From NCBI RefSeq assembly GCF_000820145.1, contig NZ_CDBW01000006.1, positions 426,257 through 490,256 of the forward strand: a stretch of 64,000 nucleotides of DNA, in the 5' to 3' direction. Positions 36,392-45,983 of the stretch are shown in pieces (within the stretch, counting starts at the first letter, position 1; each line of letters opens with the position of its first letter). The notes under the pieces were generated by a model. That model worked only from the letters and a program-made list of their open reading frames with translations, was not told the origin of the DNA and did no database searches. The translations under genes were made by a program, and so were the position numbers. The stretch comes from Aeromonas sobria. GTDB taxonomy: Bacteria; Pseudomonadota; Gammaproteobacteria; Enterobacterales; Aeromonadaceae.

Positions 36392-37369
36392 TTACCCGAT
36401 GACAACGTGATCGAGCAGCGCCATCACCACCTGCTGGTGATCCACCCCGTCTGCCAGTGCGTCGTAACTGAGGGTAAAGCGGTGACCCAGCACGCTGGGC
36501 ACCATGGCCCGCACATCATCCGGCAGCACGTGGTTGCGGCCCTGCAGCCAGGCGTAGGCGCGGGCACATTTATCGAGCGAGATAGAGGCGCGGGGGCTGG
36601 CACCGACCGCAATCCACTGGGGCAGCCCTGTGTCCGGGTAACGGTCGGGATGGCGGGTTGCCATCACCAAGCCGATGATGTAGTGCTCCACCAGCGGTGA
36701 TACCGTCATGGCCGAGAGCTCTGCTCTTGCCTGCAAAATCAGCTCAGGGGAGAGCGGGGCGAAATGGTTGCCTTGCTGGCGGTTGCCACTCTCTTCGGCG
36801 CGCACTAGCCGAATGATGGCCAGCTCGGCCTCATCATCGGGGTAGGCGACCGAGACCTTGAGGGCAAAACGGTCCATCTGGGCTTCCGGCAGCGGGTAGG
36901 TGCCCTCCTGCTCGACGGGGTTCTGGGTGGCCAACACCATAAAGAGCTCGGGCAGGCGATGGCTCTTGTCACCGACGGTGACCGTGCCTTCGGCCATCGC
37001 CTCCAGCAGCGCTGCCTGCACCTTGGCGGGGGCGCGGTTCACTTCATCGGCCAGTACAATGCTGTTAAAGATGGGGCCGGGCTGGAAGCGCAGCTGGTGG
37101 GCACCTTCATGCTCCTGATACATCTCGGTGCCAGTCACATCGGAGGGGAGCAGATCGGGGGTGAACTGAATGCGGCCGAAGCTGGCATTGAGCGCCTCGG
37201 CCAGCGCCTTGACCGAGCGGGTCTTGGCGGTACCGGGTAAGCCTTCAAGGAGCACATGACTATTGGTCAGCAGACCAATCACCAGGGCGCGGATCACATG
37301 GGACTGGCCGACCACGCTTTGACCAACCTGTTCGATTAGTTGAGAGATCTGTTGTTGCAAGGGGTTCAT
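36392..37369 (-). CDS. MoxR-family AAA+ ATPase
   Basis: The protein has 325 residues. Walker A is GLPGTAKT (residues 43-50), Walker B is IVLADEVNRAP (D108, E109), and sensor and arginine residues lie in MVLATQNPVEQEGTYPLPEAQMDRF. The C-terminal lid is GASPRASISL. MoxR ATPases form hexamers that act as chaperones on VWA-domain partners, here the BatA, BatB and DUF58 products of the same operon. It is the first gene of the operon; a hairpin 100 bases upstream ends the neighbouring sulfatase transcript, so moxR needs its own promoter in 37370-37470. Confidence 0.93.
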   Translation of the reverse strand: MNPLQQQISQLIEQVGQSVVGQSHVIRALVIGLLTNSHVLLEGLPGTAKTRSVKALAEALNASFGRIQFTPDLLPSDVTGTEMYQEHEGAHQLRFQPGPIFNSIVLADEVNRAPAKVQAALLEAMAEGTVTVGDKSHRLPELFMVLATQNPVEQEGTYPLPEAQMDRFALKVSVAYPDDEAELAIIRLVRAEESGNRQQGNHFAPLSPELILQARAELSAMTVSPLVEHYIIGLVMATRHPDRYPDTGLPQWIAVGASPRASISLDKCARAYAWLQGRNHVLPDDVRAMVPSVLGHRFTLSYDALADGVDHQQVVMALLDHVVIG

Positions 37370-37471
37370 AGGGATTTCCAGTGCAGATAACGAGGCGATG
37401 AGAGATGTTTGACAGACGAGTCAACGGGTTTTCAATTTTCACAGGGTTCGGGACGAGCCATGTGGAAATTG

Positions 37472-37501
37472 AAAACGCCCACCAGAGATTGATGGGCGTT
37501 G
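37472..37501 (-). terminator. Terminator after the arylsulfatase gene
   Basis: Read on the minus strand, AACGCCCA-(11 bases)-TGGGCGTT is followed by TTC and a T/A-rich stretch, 12 bases beyond the sulfatase stop. It separates the sulfatase from moxR. Confidence 0.8.
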
Positions 37502-37512
37502 GAGTCACCGTC

Positions 37513-39078
37513 TTACTTGATGGTGGCGACTTTCTGCTTCAGTGCTTCCAGCTCGGCGAGCTTGCCCTGCAGCATCAGGCTCTGGGAGCTGATGTTGGCT
37601 GGGTTCATCTGGAAGCTCTGCTGCATCGGGTAAGCTGGCAGGGTGTCGAAGAACCCTTTCAGGATCCCCTGTACCGGTACGAACAGCCACATGTTGTCAG
37701 CCATCCAGCGCATGTACATGCCTGACTCGTGCGGTGCCTTCTCGAACGGATCGGCGCGTAGGTTGATGATTTGCGGCCAGTTCGGGATCACGCGGGTGGC
37801 ATCGGAGATGTTGCCCTGCATGGTGGCGAAGTTCAGCTTGAAGTCATTCCAGCGCACGGCGTTCAGCTCGCCGTTGGCAGAGAAGTAGAGCATGGAGTTG
37901 CGCGGTGCAGTCTCGGTTTTACCAGACAGGTACGGCATGAAGTTGTAGCCGTCCAGGTGTACACGCCACTCTTTGCCGTTAGCCTTGTAGCCTTTGGCCA
38001 GCTGCTCTTTCACATCCGGTACACCGGCGGCGGCCAGCAGAGTCGGCATCCAGTCCTGGTGCGCCATCATGGCGTTGACCTTGGTACCCGGCTTGATCAC
38101 GCCCGGCCAGCGAACCAGCTGAGGTACGCGAGTACCGCCTTCCCAGGTGGTGCCCTTCTCGCCGTAGAACGGAGTGGTACCACCATCCGGCCAGCTGCCG
38201 GTCTCGGCGCCGTTGTCGGTGGTATAGATAACGATGGTGTTGTTGGCGACACCCAGCTCGTCCAGCTTGTTGAGCAGGATACCTACGTGGTCATCGTGCT
38301 CCAGCATGCCATCGGCATAGATGCTGATGCCGGATTTGCCCTGATACTTCTCTTGCAGGCGAGTCCAGACGTGCATACGGGTGGCGTTGTGCCAGATGAA
38401 GAAAGGCTTCTTGGCCTTGACCGCTTTCTCCATAAAGGCCAGTGAGGATTCGAGGAACTCCTCGTCAGCGTGCTCCATGCGCTTGCGGGTCATGGGGCCG
38501 GTATCTTCAATCTTGCCGTCAGCAGAAGACTTGATTACGCCGCGCGGGCCGAACTTCTTCTTGAACTCCGGATCTTTCGGGTAGTAGTAAGTTTCCGGCT
38601 CTTCTTCCGCGTTCAGGTGGTAGAGGTTACCGAAGAACTCGTCAAAGCCGTGTTTGGTCGGCAGATGCTGGTCACGGTCACCCAGGTGGTTCTTGCCGAA
38701 CTGACCTGTCATGTAACCCTGCTCTTTGAGCAGATCACCGATGGTGGGAGCCCATTCTGGAATACCTTGGGTAGAGCCCGGCATGCCGATGGTCAACAGA
38801 CCGGTACGGAACGGCTCTTCACCGGTGATAAAGGCGGCGCGACCGGCGGTACAGGATTGCTGACCGTAGTGATCGGTAAAGACCGCACCTTCGCTGGCGA
38901 TACGGTCCAGGTTCGGGGTCTGGTAGCCCATCATGCCCTGGTTGTAGGCGCTGATGTTCCAGTAGCCGATGTCATCACCCATGATGGCAAGAATGTTGGG
39001 TTTGGCGGCTGCTGCGGCACTCCCAGCAGTGGCCATTAATGCAAGGCTCATTGCTATTTTGTTTAAATGAATGGCCAT
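37513..39078 (-). CDS. Periplasmic arylsulfatase
   Basis: The protein has 521 residues. A signal peptide with cleavage near residue 25 (AGSAAAAA) indicates export. The type I sulfatase fold is shown by the calcium ligands GDDIG (D35, D36), the modified-cysteine motif C76-T-A-G-R80, GKNHLGD, and a C-terminal YTTDNGAETGSWPDGG metal segment. C76 must become formylglycine for hydrolysis of sulfate esters. The CxAxR form is compatible with the radical-SAM maturase at 26408. It stands upstream of moxR in the same direction but behind its own terminator. The natural substrate is unknown. Confidence 0.93.
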   Translation of the reverse strand: MAIHLNKIAMSLALMATAGSAAAAAKPNILAIMGDDIGYWNISAYNQGMMGYQTPNLDRIASEGAVFTDHYGQQSCTAGRAAFITGEEPFRTGLLTIGMPGSTQGIPEWAPTIGDLLKEQGYMTGQFGKNHLGDRDQHLPTKHGFDEFFGNLYHLNAEEEPETYYYPKDPEFKKKFGPRGVIKSSADGKIEDTGPMTRKRMEHADEEFLESSLAFMEKAVKAKKPFFIWHNATRMHVWTRLQEKYQGKSGISIYADGMLEHDDHVGILLNKLDELGVANNTIVIYTTDNGAETGSWPDGGTTPFYGEKGTTWEGGTRVPQLVRWPGVIKPGTKVNAMMAHQDWMPTLLAAAGVPDVKEQLAKGYKANGKEWRVHLDGYNFMPYLSGKTETAPRNSMLYFSANGELNAVRWNDFKLNFATMQGNISDATRVIPNWPQIINLRADPFEKAPHESGMYMRWMADNMWLFVPVQGILKGFFDTLPAYPMQQSFQMNPANISSQSLMLQGKLAELEALKQKVATIK

Positions 39079-39925
39079 TATTGGCTCCCACTCCTAATTT
39101 GATGTGATTTAGTACACAAAAATGCTGTATGAAAGCAGATAAATAATGTGCTGTTATCTTTATTCCGAATCAGCGCAGACACCGAAACAGACACCGAAAT
39201 AGCAATCTACTGTGCATATATTGTTACGGCGGCGGGCTATCCCATCGGGGAATTAAACACAATAAGCTTTCAACCGTTTTACTCTATGCAGTTCGGGGTA
39301 AGTTGTCGCCTTATAGCGAATATAACTGGTGGTTATCCGAGGGGCGTTTTAGCCGCTAAAATCGTGGCTGGTAGGGCAAGATGGTGGCCTGGGCACTGTC
39401 GGTGCCCTGGTCATGGCACCGTGGTTATAGCGCACTGTCGGCGGATATTCATCCATCGCTGTGCATTATAAAACCTGAAAAAAAGTGGCCTGTTTTCTTA
39501 TAAACAGACAACCATTAAATATCTTGTATTTGATAATTAAGTGAAGCTTCATGGTTGGTGTGATGCGGTGCAAAAAATATTATTTCGCCTGCCTGAAACA
39601 GGCATCCATCATAGCGATGCCCGCTTTTATTAGCGGGTGTTTCAGGTCGGGAAATACCTTATCGGATAAGGGAAATGGTCAGCCATCTGCGATGGCTTTC
39701 TGGCCCGTCACGAAACCCTTGAGCCGGTGGTATGAGCCGATGGAACTTGACCGTGACCGTGACCGTGACCGTGACCGTGACCATGACCATGACCATGACC
39801 ATGACCAGCGGCCATATGGTCAGGGTCTCGTGGTCGCCAGTGGCTGTCGGTGGCCATGGTTGGCGGGTTGGGATTTGCCAACCGTTGCGGTAGTCTGAAA
39901 GCTCTGTTACTCACAGGAGTTCAAG
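39079..39925. other. Long intergenic region with repeats between the sulfatase gene and ybjQ
   Basis: I accept no gene in these 847 bases. Features seen are the tandem CAGACACCGAAA pair near 39177-39200, the GGGCAC-TGTCG-GTGCCC hairpin near 39391-39406, the GCCTG/CAGGC hairpin near 39590-39604, CCCGCT-TTTATT-AGCGGG near 39619-39636, the CTTATC-G-GATAAG palindrome near 39657-39669, and the hexamer array at 39748-39807. A 115-residue frame (39551-39898) has a lipobox-like start but otherwise only repeat-derived sequence. Confidence 0.5.
39748..39807. repeat. Hexanucleotide tandem repeat, 5 x TGACCG + 5 x TGACCA
   Basis: Ten perfect 6-base units occur in two blocks of five that differ at one position. 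The period keeps any reading frame: forward it would give alternating Asp-Arg then Asp-His, and on the reverse strand alternating Gly-His. No accepted gene contains it. Unit number probably varies between strains through replication slippage. Confidence 0.95.
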
Positions 39926-40243
39926 ATGATCCTCTCGACCACCCCCACGCTGGAAGGCAAAACCATTCGTGAATACCGCGGCATAGTGGTAGGCGAAGCC
40001 ATTCTCGGCGCCAATATCTTCAAGGATCTCTTTGCCGGGATCCGCGACATCATAGGTGGCCGCTCCGGCGCCTACGAAAAAGAGCTGGCTCGTGCCCGCG
40101 AGATCGCCTTTGACGAATTGAAAGAGCGTGCCGCCGCCCTCGGTGCCACTGCGGTAGTCGGCATCGATATCGACTACGAGGTCGTGGGGCAAAACGGCAG
40201 TATGCTGATGGTCAGCATCAGCGGCACCGCCGTGGTGGTCTGA
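39926..40243 (+). CDS. ybjQ: YbjQ family protein (UPF0145, heavy-metal-binding-like)
   Basis: The protein has 105 residues. It opens with [19 protein letters not shown] and contains [29 protein letters not shown], both near-identical to E. coli YbjQ. The family forms pentameric alpha/beta rings of unknown function and is labelled heavy-metal-binding by domain databases. An AGGAG box precedes the ATG. It is a single gene ended by a strong hairpin. Confidence 0.92.
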   Translation: MILSTTPTLEGKTIREYRGIVVGEAILGANIFKDLFAGIRDIIGGRSGAYEKELARAREIAFDELKERAAALGATAVVGIDIDYEVVGQNGSMLMVSISGTAVVV

Positions 40244-40271
40244 TATCCTGTCGCCAGCTAGCTGTGCAGGC

Positions 40272-40303
40272 CAAAGCCGATAACCGGGTTATCGGCTTTT
40301 TTG
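40272..40303 (+). terminator. Terminator after ybjQ
   Basis: The 13-bp stem AAAGCCGATAACC / GGTTATCGGCTTT is followed by TTTT, 28 bases past the stop. Confidence 0.92.
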
Positions 40304-40554
40304 ATGTCCCATTGCGGGCAAAGAGGAGTGGCCGAGGCGTTGAAAAAATGCCATCAGTGACGGTAACGTCATGATTTTAAGCATTTATATTTTTTCATAA
40401 CTTGCTGGCGCGGGTTTTATTTTTTTTAACTGGGTCCCCCTGAACCGCTGGACTAGATTAGGTGCCATCAGGACGACACCTCTCACGGATGAACCCCACT
40501 TTGCTTGAACCACTATTTTTTGGCTTGCACCACAATTTTTGAAGGCGTATCAAG

Positions 40555-41157
40555 ATGCACAAAAAATCTGCTCTGTTGACTGTTATCACACTGGCCATCG
40601 CCGCTTATGCCGGTAGTGCCGCCGCGGCCGTTCCCAACTTTACCGCCAGCTGCCCGATGAATATTCAGGTCAAGGCGCAAGGGGGCAATGTCTTTATCAA
40701 TGGTAAAAAGGCCACCCTGAAAACCGATGCGCCGACCGCCTATAGCGCCCAGAGCGGCAAGATCATGATCGGCATTACCTCTGCATCGGCCAACAGCGAA
40801 CCCAGCGTTGATTACGCCATCAAGCATGACAAGCGGGCCAACGGCATCTGTACGGTCAGCGCCTGGTCGGCGGGCAAGGATGCTGCGCTGCCGATGGCCA
40901 AGGGGGACTCTCCCTATCAGGGCAAGTGGACCGCCAAAAATAGCGAGACCGGTGCCACGGTGGCCAATATTCAGATCGATGGCAAGGAGCAGGTGTGGGT
41001 CAACGGCGTGAAGGTGAAAGCCAAGCGCACCGACGGCGCACTGCAATTTCGTCAGGGCACCATCCTCTACACCTTGCAGGGGGACCCGCGTATTCGTAAT
41101 GAGAGCGACTGGAATGACAGCGATGCCCAGAATAGCGGCCCCATCACCCTGCAGTAA
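40555..41157 (+). CDS. Secreted protein of unknown function
   Basis: The protein has 200 residues. A clear signal peptide (basic MHKK, hydrophobic core, cleavage near AAAA, residue about 25) is followed by a soluble domain rich in Gly, Lys and Thr, with two cysteines (in SCPM and GICT) that could form a disulfide. I do not recognise a family. It would be periplasmic or secreted. It stands alone with about 250 bases of AT-rich leader upstream and a strong two-way terminator after it. Confidence 0.8.
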   Translation: MHKKSALLTVITLAIAAYAGSAAAAVPNFTASCPMNIQVKAQGGNVFINGKKATLKTDAPTAYSAQSGKIMIGITSASANSEPSVDYAIKHDKRANGICTVSAWSAGKDAALPMAKGDSPYQGKWTAKNSETGATVANIQIDGKEQVWVNGVKVKAKRTDGALQFRQGTILYTLQGDPRIRNESDWNDSDAQNSGPITLQ

Positions 41158-41189
41158 CGGGCGCGCGGTTTAGCGCATATATTACTGAT

Positions 41190-41227
41190 GAAAAAGCAGA
41201 CACCGGTTACCCGGTGTCTGCTTTTTG
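41190..41227. terminator. Bidirectional terminator between the secreted-protein gene and cysG
   Basis: AAAAAGCAGACACCGG and CCGGTGTCTGCTTTTT (16-bp stem, short TTAC loop region) lie between convergent genes. Confidence 0.93.
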
Positions 41228-41276
41228 GCCTCTGGGGGGCTAAGGGATTAGCCCGCCGCTCGGCGCGCCTGCCGGA

Positions 41277-42668
41277 TTAGACCCCGATGATGGTATTGGC
41301 CTCCCCATACCAGTCCAGTTTGTCGGCCAGGGTGACCACCGAGCCGATGATGATAAGACTCGGGCTCCTGACTCGCCGGGCCAGTGCCGCCAGTTGTTGC
41401 AGCTCGCCGCGCACCACCCGCTGGCTGAGCCGGGTGCCTTGCTCCACCAGTGCCACCGGGGTGTGGCAGGGCATGCCGTGGGTTTGCAGCTCATCCTGAA
41501 TGCGGGCGGCGTGGGCCAACCCCATGTAGAACACCAGGGTCTGGTGAGGGGCGGCCAGCGCCGACCACTCCTGGGCGATATTGCCCTCCTTGTCGTGGCC
41601 GGTAATGAACTGCACCCGCTGGGCGTGATCGCGGTGGGTGAGGGGAATGCCGCTGTAGGCGGCGCAGCCCGAGGCGGCCGTAATGCCCGGCACCACCGAG
41701 AAGGGGATCCCTGCCTCGGCCAGGGTCTCCAGCTCCTCACCACCCCGGCCAAAGATAAAGGGATCGCCCCCCTTGAGCCGCACCACCTGCTTGCCGAGGC
41801 GGGCCTGCTCCAGCAACAGCTGGTTGATCGCCTGCTGGGGCACGCAGTGGCGGCCCGCCTCCTTGCCGACAAAGATCCGCTCGGCGTCCCGGCGAACAAG
41901 GGCCAGCACCTCTTGTGAGACCAGCCGGTCATAGACCACCACATCGGCCTGTTGCAGTTGCTGCAAGCCATTCAGGGTGAGCAGCCCCGCATCGCCGGGG
42001 CCCGCGCCTACCAGGGTGACGCTGCCATGACTTTGCTGTGGTTCGTCCAGCAGCTTGTTGACGCTTTGCTCGGCGGCCTGCTGCTGGCCACGGGCCAGTT
42101 GGCGGGCGAGGCGATCGTGGCGGAACAGCCGCTCCCAGAAGTGGCGGCGGGCCAGCTTGTCCGGAATGAGCTTGACCCGCTCGCGCAGCTTGCCCGCCAG
42201 CGCCGCGAGCTGGCCGAGGTGCTGCGGCAGCATGGCTTCGAATTTTTCCCGCAGCTGGCGGCTCAGTACCGGTGCCGCGCCTGCGCTGGAGATGGCCACC
42301 ATCAGCGGCGAGCGGTCGATGATGGCGGGCATGATGGCGCTGCAGTGGGCCGGAGAGTCCACCACATTGCAGAAGATCTGGCGCAGGCTCGCCTCGTGAA
42401 ATACCTGATGATTGACCTCTGGCTGGTTGGTGGCGGCGATCACCAGCCACTTGCCATCGAGCAGCTCGGGATGAAAGCCGGCGGCGCAGACGGTCAGGCG
42501 ACCCTGCTCGGCCCAGCTCATCAGCTGGGGTTCAAGGTGCGGGGCATTGATGGTGATCTTCGCCTTGGCATCGAGCAGCAGGCGCACCTTGCGCACCGCC
42601 ACTTCACCGCCGCCGACGATAAGCACCGGCTTGTTTTGCAGCTGACAGAAGAGAGGGAGAAAGTCCAT
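41277..42668 (-). CDS. cysG: Siroheme synthase (trifunctional CysG)
   Basis: The protein has 463 residues in two fused parts. The N-terminal dehydrogenase/ferrochelatase has the NAD motif [18 protein letters not shown] (residues 14-31), and the C-terminal uroporphyrinogen-III methyltransferase has [16 protein letters not shown] and [17 protein letters not shown]. CysG makes siroheme from uroporphyrinogen III in three steps. The ATG at 42668 has GGAG eight bases upstream. It lies 196 bases after asrC in the same direction, which makes sense because sulfite reductase needs siroheme. Confidence 0.96.
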   Translation of the reverse strand: MDFLPLFCQLQNKPVLIVGGGEVAVRKVRLLLDAKAKITINAPHLEPQLMSWAEQGRLTVCAAGFHPELLDGKWLVIAATNQPEVNHQVFHEASLRQIFCNVVDSPAHCSAIMPAIIDRSPLMVAISSAGAAPVLSRQLREKFEAMLPQHLGQLAALAGKLRERVKLIPDKLARRHFWERLFRHDRLARQLARGQQQAAEQSVNKLLDEPQQSHGSVTLVGAGPGDAGLLTLNGLQQLQQADVVVYDRLVSQEVLALVRRDAERIFVGKEAGRHCVPQQAINQLLLEQARLGKQVVRLKGGDPFIFGRGGEELETLAEAGIPFSVVPGITAASGCAAYSGIPLTHRDHAQRVQFITGHDKEGNIAQEWSALAAPHQTLVFYMGLAHAARIQDELQTHGMPCHTPVALVEQGTRLSQRVVRGELQQLAALARRVRSPSLIIIGSVVTLADKLDWYGEANTIIGV

Positions 42669-42746
42669 AACAGGCTCCGGATGCTGGCCCGCTCGCAATG
42701 TCGCGCCGGGCGAGATAGCAGGGCGCGCCGTGACGCACCCCGGATG

Positions 42747-42768
42747 GTTGGGGGAAAGCTCCCCCAAC
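42747..42768. other. GC-rich hairpin between asrC and cysG
   Basis: GTTGGGGG and CCCCCAAC (8-bp stem, 6-base loop) occur in the asrC-cysG gap. On the minus strand no T-run follows, so it is not a normal terminator. It may stabilise or partly block the read-through transcript. Confidence 0.4.
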
Positions 42769-42864
42769 GGGAATAAAAAAGGGGAAGGGTGATCTACGCC
42801 CGGGCCAACGACAGATCCCCACCGGTGTCGGCCACTTGATCACGCTTCCCCAAACGAGGTTTTT

Positions 42865-43875
42865 CTATTGCACCGCTTTGACGTGCATGTTGGCGACGTA
42901 CTGATCTTCGGCCCAGAAGATGCGGTCAGCGACCATGGCTTCCGGGTTGAGGGTGACGCCGCGCAGCACCCGCTCCTTGAACTTGTGATAACCGGCCCGG
43001 TCGATAAGGTGACCCATGTGCAGGTAGATGGGTTTGCCATCCAGCATCTCGGCCTCGAACTCGAACAGGTTCTTGATCACCGCATGCAGTACCTCTTCGG
43101 TCACCCAGTTGAGGAACAGCTTGCCGGTACGGGGGGTCTTCTTGCTGGTGCGTCCCCCCAGCTTGACCATGTAGAGCTGCTTGGGATCCCGCTGCCAGGC
43201 CATAGTCGGGCAGGCCAGCACGCACTCGCCACAGCCGATGCACTTGCTCTCCTCCTTGACCGCCTTGCCATGCTTGATGGCGAGGCAATCCACCGCGTGG
43301 TGGCTGCACGCCTTGACGCAGGCGCCGCAGCCGATGCAGCGCTCGGCATTGAAGTTGATCTTGGCGATGCCGAGGATGCCGAAGTCGGCCATGTTGGCCT
43401 TGGCGCAGTCGTTGGGGCAGCCGGCGATCACCATTTTGAGGTGATAGGGGTTGGGGTAGAGGTGTTTCTCCATCCGCTGGGCCAGCCCGGTGCAGTCGAT
43501 ATTGCCCTTCTGGCAGATGGTGTTGCCCTGACAGGCGACGATGTTGCGCCCGCCGATGCTCTGGTAACCGGCTGTGGTGTCCGCCACCTCGATGCCGCAG
43601 GTCTCCACCTCGATCTCCTTGATAAAGGGTTCGAGGGCGGCGTTGACCTTGTCCATGTCCTGATACTTGATGCCGGGCATCGCCAGCTTCTGGCGGGTGG
43701 TGAGGTGGATCAAGCCGTTGCCGTACTGTTCGGCGATCTGCTGGGCCACTGCCAGCAGGTGGGCGGGCATGATCCCGCCGGGAATGCGTACGCTGATCAT
43801 CGCTTCGCCGCGCACCTTGGAGAGGCGGTATTCGTTTTTGGCGCGGGCCTTGATGATGTCGATATCGAGACTCAT
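42865..43875 (-). CDS. asrC: Anaerobic sulfite reductase subunit C
   Basis: The protein has 336 residues, the length of Salmonella AsrC. It is the siroheme-binding catalytic subunit: nitrite/sulfite-reductase repeats, the cluster-siroheme cysteines in CQGNTICQKGNIDC and GCPNDCAKAN, and an inserted ferredoxin part with CIGCGACVKAC and CIGCGECVLACP. It reduces sulfite to sulfide with six electrons supplied through AsrA and AsrB. It is the last gene of asrABC, 11 bases after asrB. Confidence 0.95.
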   Translation of the reverse strand: MSLDIDIIKARAKNEYRLSKVRGEAMISVRIPGGIMPAHLLAVAQQIAEQYGNGLIHLTTRQKLAMPGIKYQDMDKVNAALEPFIKEIEVETCGIEVADTTAGYQSIGGRNIVACQGNTICQKGNIDCTGLAQRMEKHLYPNPYHLKMVIAGCPNDCAKANMADFGILGIAKINFNAERCIGCGACVKACSHHAVDCLAIKHGKAVKEESKCIGCGECVLACPTMAWQRDPKQLYMVKLGGRTSKKTPRTGKLFLNWVTEEVLHAVIKNLFEFEAEMLDGKPIYLHMGHLIDRAGYHKFKERVLRGVTLNPEAMVADRIFWAEDQYVANMHVKAVQ

Positions 43876-43886
43876 GGTGTTCTCCC

Positions 43887-44726
43887 TCAGTCGATCAGAT
43901 GCTGGGCCTGGTCAAAACGAAAGACCGGGCCATCCACGCAGATATAGGTGTCGCCCATCCGGCAGTGGCCACACTTGCCCACGGCGCAGGCCATGCGGCG
44001 TTCGTAGTCGACCCAGATGCGATCCTTGGGGATGCCCCGTTCGAGGAAGGCGAGCACCACGAAGCGGATCATGATGGGGGGGCCGACCACGATCACCTGG
44101 ATATCCTCCTTGTCACAGAGATCCAGCTGGTCGATGTAGTCGGTGACCCGACCGATGCGAAACTGCTCGCTCTCCTTGCCCTCGTCCAGGGTGACGATGA
44201 GGTTCTGCTGCTCGGCCCAGAGCGGCATCTCGTGGCGATAGAGCACCGCCTGCTCGTTCTTGAAGCCGAGGATCATGTCGAGGGTTTTCACCTGTTCCGG
44301 ATGTTTGCTGAAGCGGCGCAGCAGCCCCTTGACCGGGGCGACGCCGGTGCCGCCCGCCACCACGATGAGGTGCTGGTTGCGGTAGGTCTCCAGCGGATAG
44401 CCGTTGCCGTGGACGCCGCGCATCCACACCTTGTCGCCCACATCGAGGGCAAACAGCGCATCGGTCACCTTGCCGACTTTGCGGATCAACAGATCCACAT
44501 AGCCATCGCCATAGTCGGAGACCGAGATGGGCGCCTCGCCGACGGTGGGCAGGGAGATCTCCACAAACTGGCCGTAGTGGACATCAAAGTCGCGGGAGAC
44601 CCGAAAGTTCCACTCCAGTTCGGTGTGGCGCTCGATCGCCAGAATGGTGTAGGCCTTGGGCAGCAGGCGATTTTCGACCACTTCCTGCTGCTGTTCTGCT
44701 GTTGCGGTTTGTTGGCACTGGCACAT
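43887..44726 (-). CDS. asrB: Anaerobic sulfite reductase subunit B
   Basis: The protein has 279 residues. It is a flavin/NADH electron-input subunit of the dihydroorotate-dehydrogenase-electron-transfer type: FAD-binding beta barrel ([20 protein letters not shown]), NAD-binding [18 protein letters not shown], and a C-terminal iron-sulfur cysteine cluster ([23 protein letters not shown]). It passes electrons from NADH to the AsrA/AsrC clusters in the cytoplasm. The ATG at 44726 overlaps the asrA stop region closely; an upstream in-frame start would lie inside asrA and is rejected. Confidence 0.95.
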   Translation of the reverse strand: MCQCQQTATAEQQQEVVENRLLPKAYTILAIERHTELEWNFRVSRDFDVHYGQFVEISLPTVGEAPISVSDYGDGYVDLLIRKVGKVTDALFALDVGDKVWMRGVHGNGYPLETYRNQHLIVVAGGTGVAPVKGLLRRFSKHPEQVKTLDMILGFKNEQAVLYRHEMPLWAEQQNLIVTLDEGKESEQFRIGRVTDYIDQLDLCDKEDIQVIVVGPPIMIRFVVLAFLERGIPKDRIWVDYERRMACAVGKCGHCRMGDTYICVDGPVFRFDQAQHLID

Positions 44727-44727
44727 A

Positions 44728-45786
44728 TCAGTTCGCCCCCTGCGCGTGGTCGGCTGTGATGGTCTGTTCGACCACATCGGTCATCTTGTTGATGATGTTG
44801 CTAAAGGAGATGTAGTGAGGGCAGCGATCGTCACAGCGGCCACAGCCGACGCACATGTGCTCCTCCCCCTGACGGGCCTTGTAGTCGTTGACCTTGTGCA
44901 GGGCGCGATAACGCAGGCGCTCGCCATGTTTGGCGCGAAAACCGTGGCCACCGGCCATGTCGCTGAAGCCATCCACCATGCAGCTGGCCCACTGGCGACG
45001 GCGTTCACCCTGTTTGGGGTTCTCCGCATAGGTGAGGTCGTGCACGCTGTAGCAGCTGCAGGTCGGGCAGGAGGTGGTGCAGCGGCCGCAGCCGATGCAG
45101 CGACTGTCATACTCGGCCCAGACCGGATGGGCGGTGAGGATCTGGCGGATCCGCTGCGGGTCGTCACAGACGCTGTCCGGGGTGCGTACCTTGACCGGGT
45201 TGCTCTGGACAAATTCCGGGGTGAAGTCATCGGATTCGCCCAGCTCGGCAAAGTAGCCGAGCAGCTCGGGATCCTTGACCTCGATGCGGGCACCCTCATC
45301 GCTCAGACGAATGGCAGCGGTGTAGTCCCGGGTCTCGTTGCTCCCCATGGAGACGCAGAAGCAGTTCTCGAAGCTCTCGCGGCACTCCAGCAGCACCAGC
45401 TTGAGCTTGCTGCGCAGCCGGGCGTAGTAAACGTCGCTGTTCTGGCCGTTCTTGAGATAGACCTGATCCAGTCGGCGCAGGGCGTGGATATCGCAACTGC
45501 GCAAGAACAGCAGGGTGGGCTTGGCCTCCACCTTTGATTCGCGCAGCTCCAGATTGTCGAAGTGGAACAGGGTCTGGGTGATGGGGAGCACCACCTCTTT
45601 CGGGGAGAAGTGGGACTTCTCCTGCCACACCAGATCGGCCGGATGACGGATGCTGTGGTAGGTGACGTTGTCGGTGTCGGAGAAGCGGCCGCCCCGATAT
45701 TCGGCCGCGGGCGCCATGATCCGGTAATCGGGTAGCAGCCGCTCGAACAGCTGCGCCAGCGCGGGATGGGTGAGAAGAAACGACAT
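44728..45786 (-). CDS. asrA: Anaerobic sulfite reductase subunit A
   Basis: The protein has 352 residues. It is an electron-transfer subunit with two ferredoxin-type motifs, [16 protein letters not shown] (about residues 245-260) and [14 protein letters not shown] (about residues 320-333). The ATG at 45786 gives [26 protein letters not shown], close to the length of Salmonella AsrA. It is the first gene of the operon. Expression in Salmonella is anaerobic and sulfite-induced; I found no clean FNR box (TTGAT-N4-ATCAA) in the 197 bases upstream. Confidence 0.94.
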   Translation of the reverse strand: MSFLLTHPALAQLFERLLPDYRIMAPAAEYRGGRFSDTDNVTYHSIRHPADLVWQEKSHFSPKEVVLPITQTLFHFDNLELRESKVEAKPTLLFLRSCDIHALRRLDQVYLKNGQNSDVYYARLRSKLKLVLLECRESFENCFCVSMGSNETRDYTAAIRLSDEGARIEVKDPELLGYFAELGESDDFTPEFVQSNPVKVRTPDSVCDDPQRIRQILTAHPVWAEYDSRCIGCGRCTTSCPTCSCYSVHDLTYAENPKQGERRRQWASCMVDGFSDMAGGHGFRAKHGERLRYRALHKVNDYKARQGEEHMCVGCGRCDDRCPHYISFSNIINKMTDVVEQTITADHAQGAN

Positions 45787-45983
45787 AAATAAACACCTTG
45801 TATGAGGGTGAGATGCCCTGGCATAGGGATGAGGCGCAAGCCGCTCAGAGTGTCTGGCACCGTTCTGGCCGCGCTTGCCTCGCCACGGTCTGTTTTTATG
45901 ACTCATGTTGCTCAACTGACCCGATTGTTGTTGTGGGCGGCGCGTGCGTCGCGGCAGGTCGGGTCATGCCTGTAAAACCCTTA

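Noticed and set aside
39551..39898. 115-residue frame with a lipobox-like N-terminus containing the hexamer array
   Set aside because: There is no ribosome site, the central part is repeat-derived Asp-Arg/Asp-His, and the tail is low in coding character. Kept only as repeat DNA.
39708..39914. Minus-strand frame with a Gly-His repeat, resembling metal-binding tails
   Set aside because: The Gly-His run is simply the hexamer read on the other strand; the flanks match no family.
45787..45983. Search for an FNR box before asrA
   Set aside because: Only partial TTG/CAA pairs with wrong spacing were seen.
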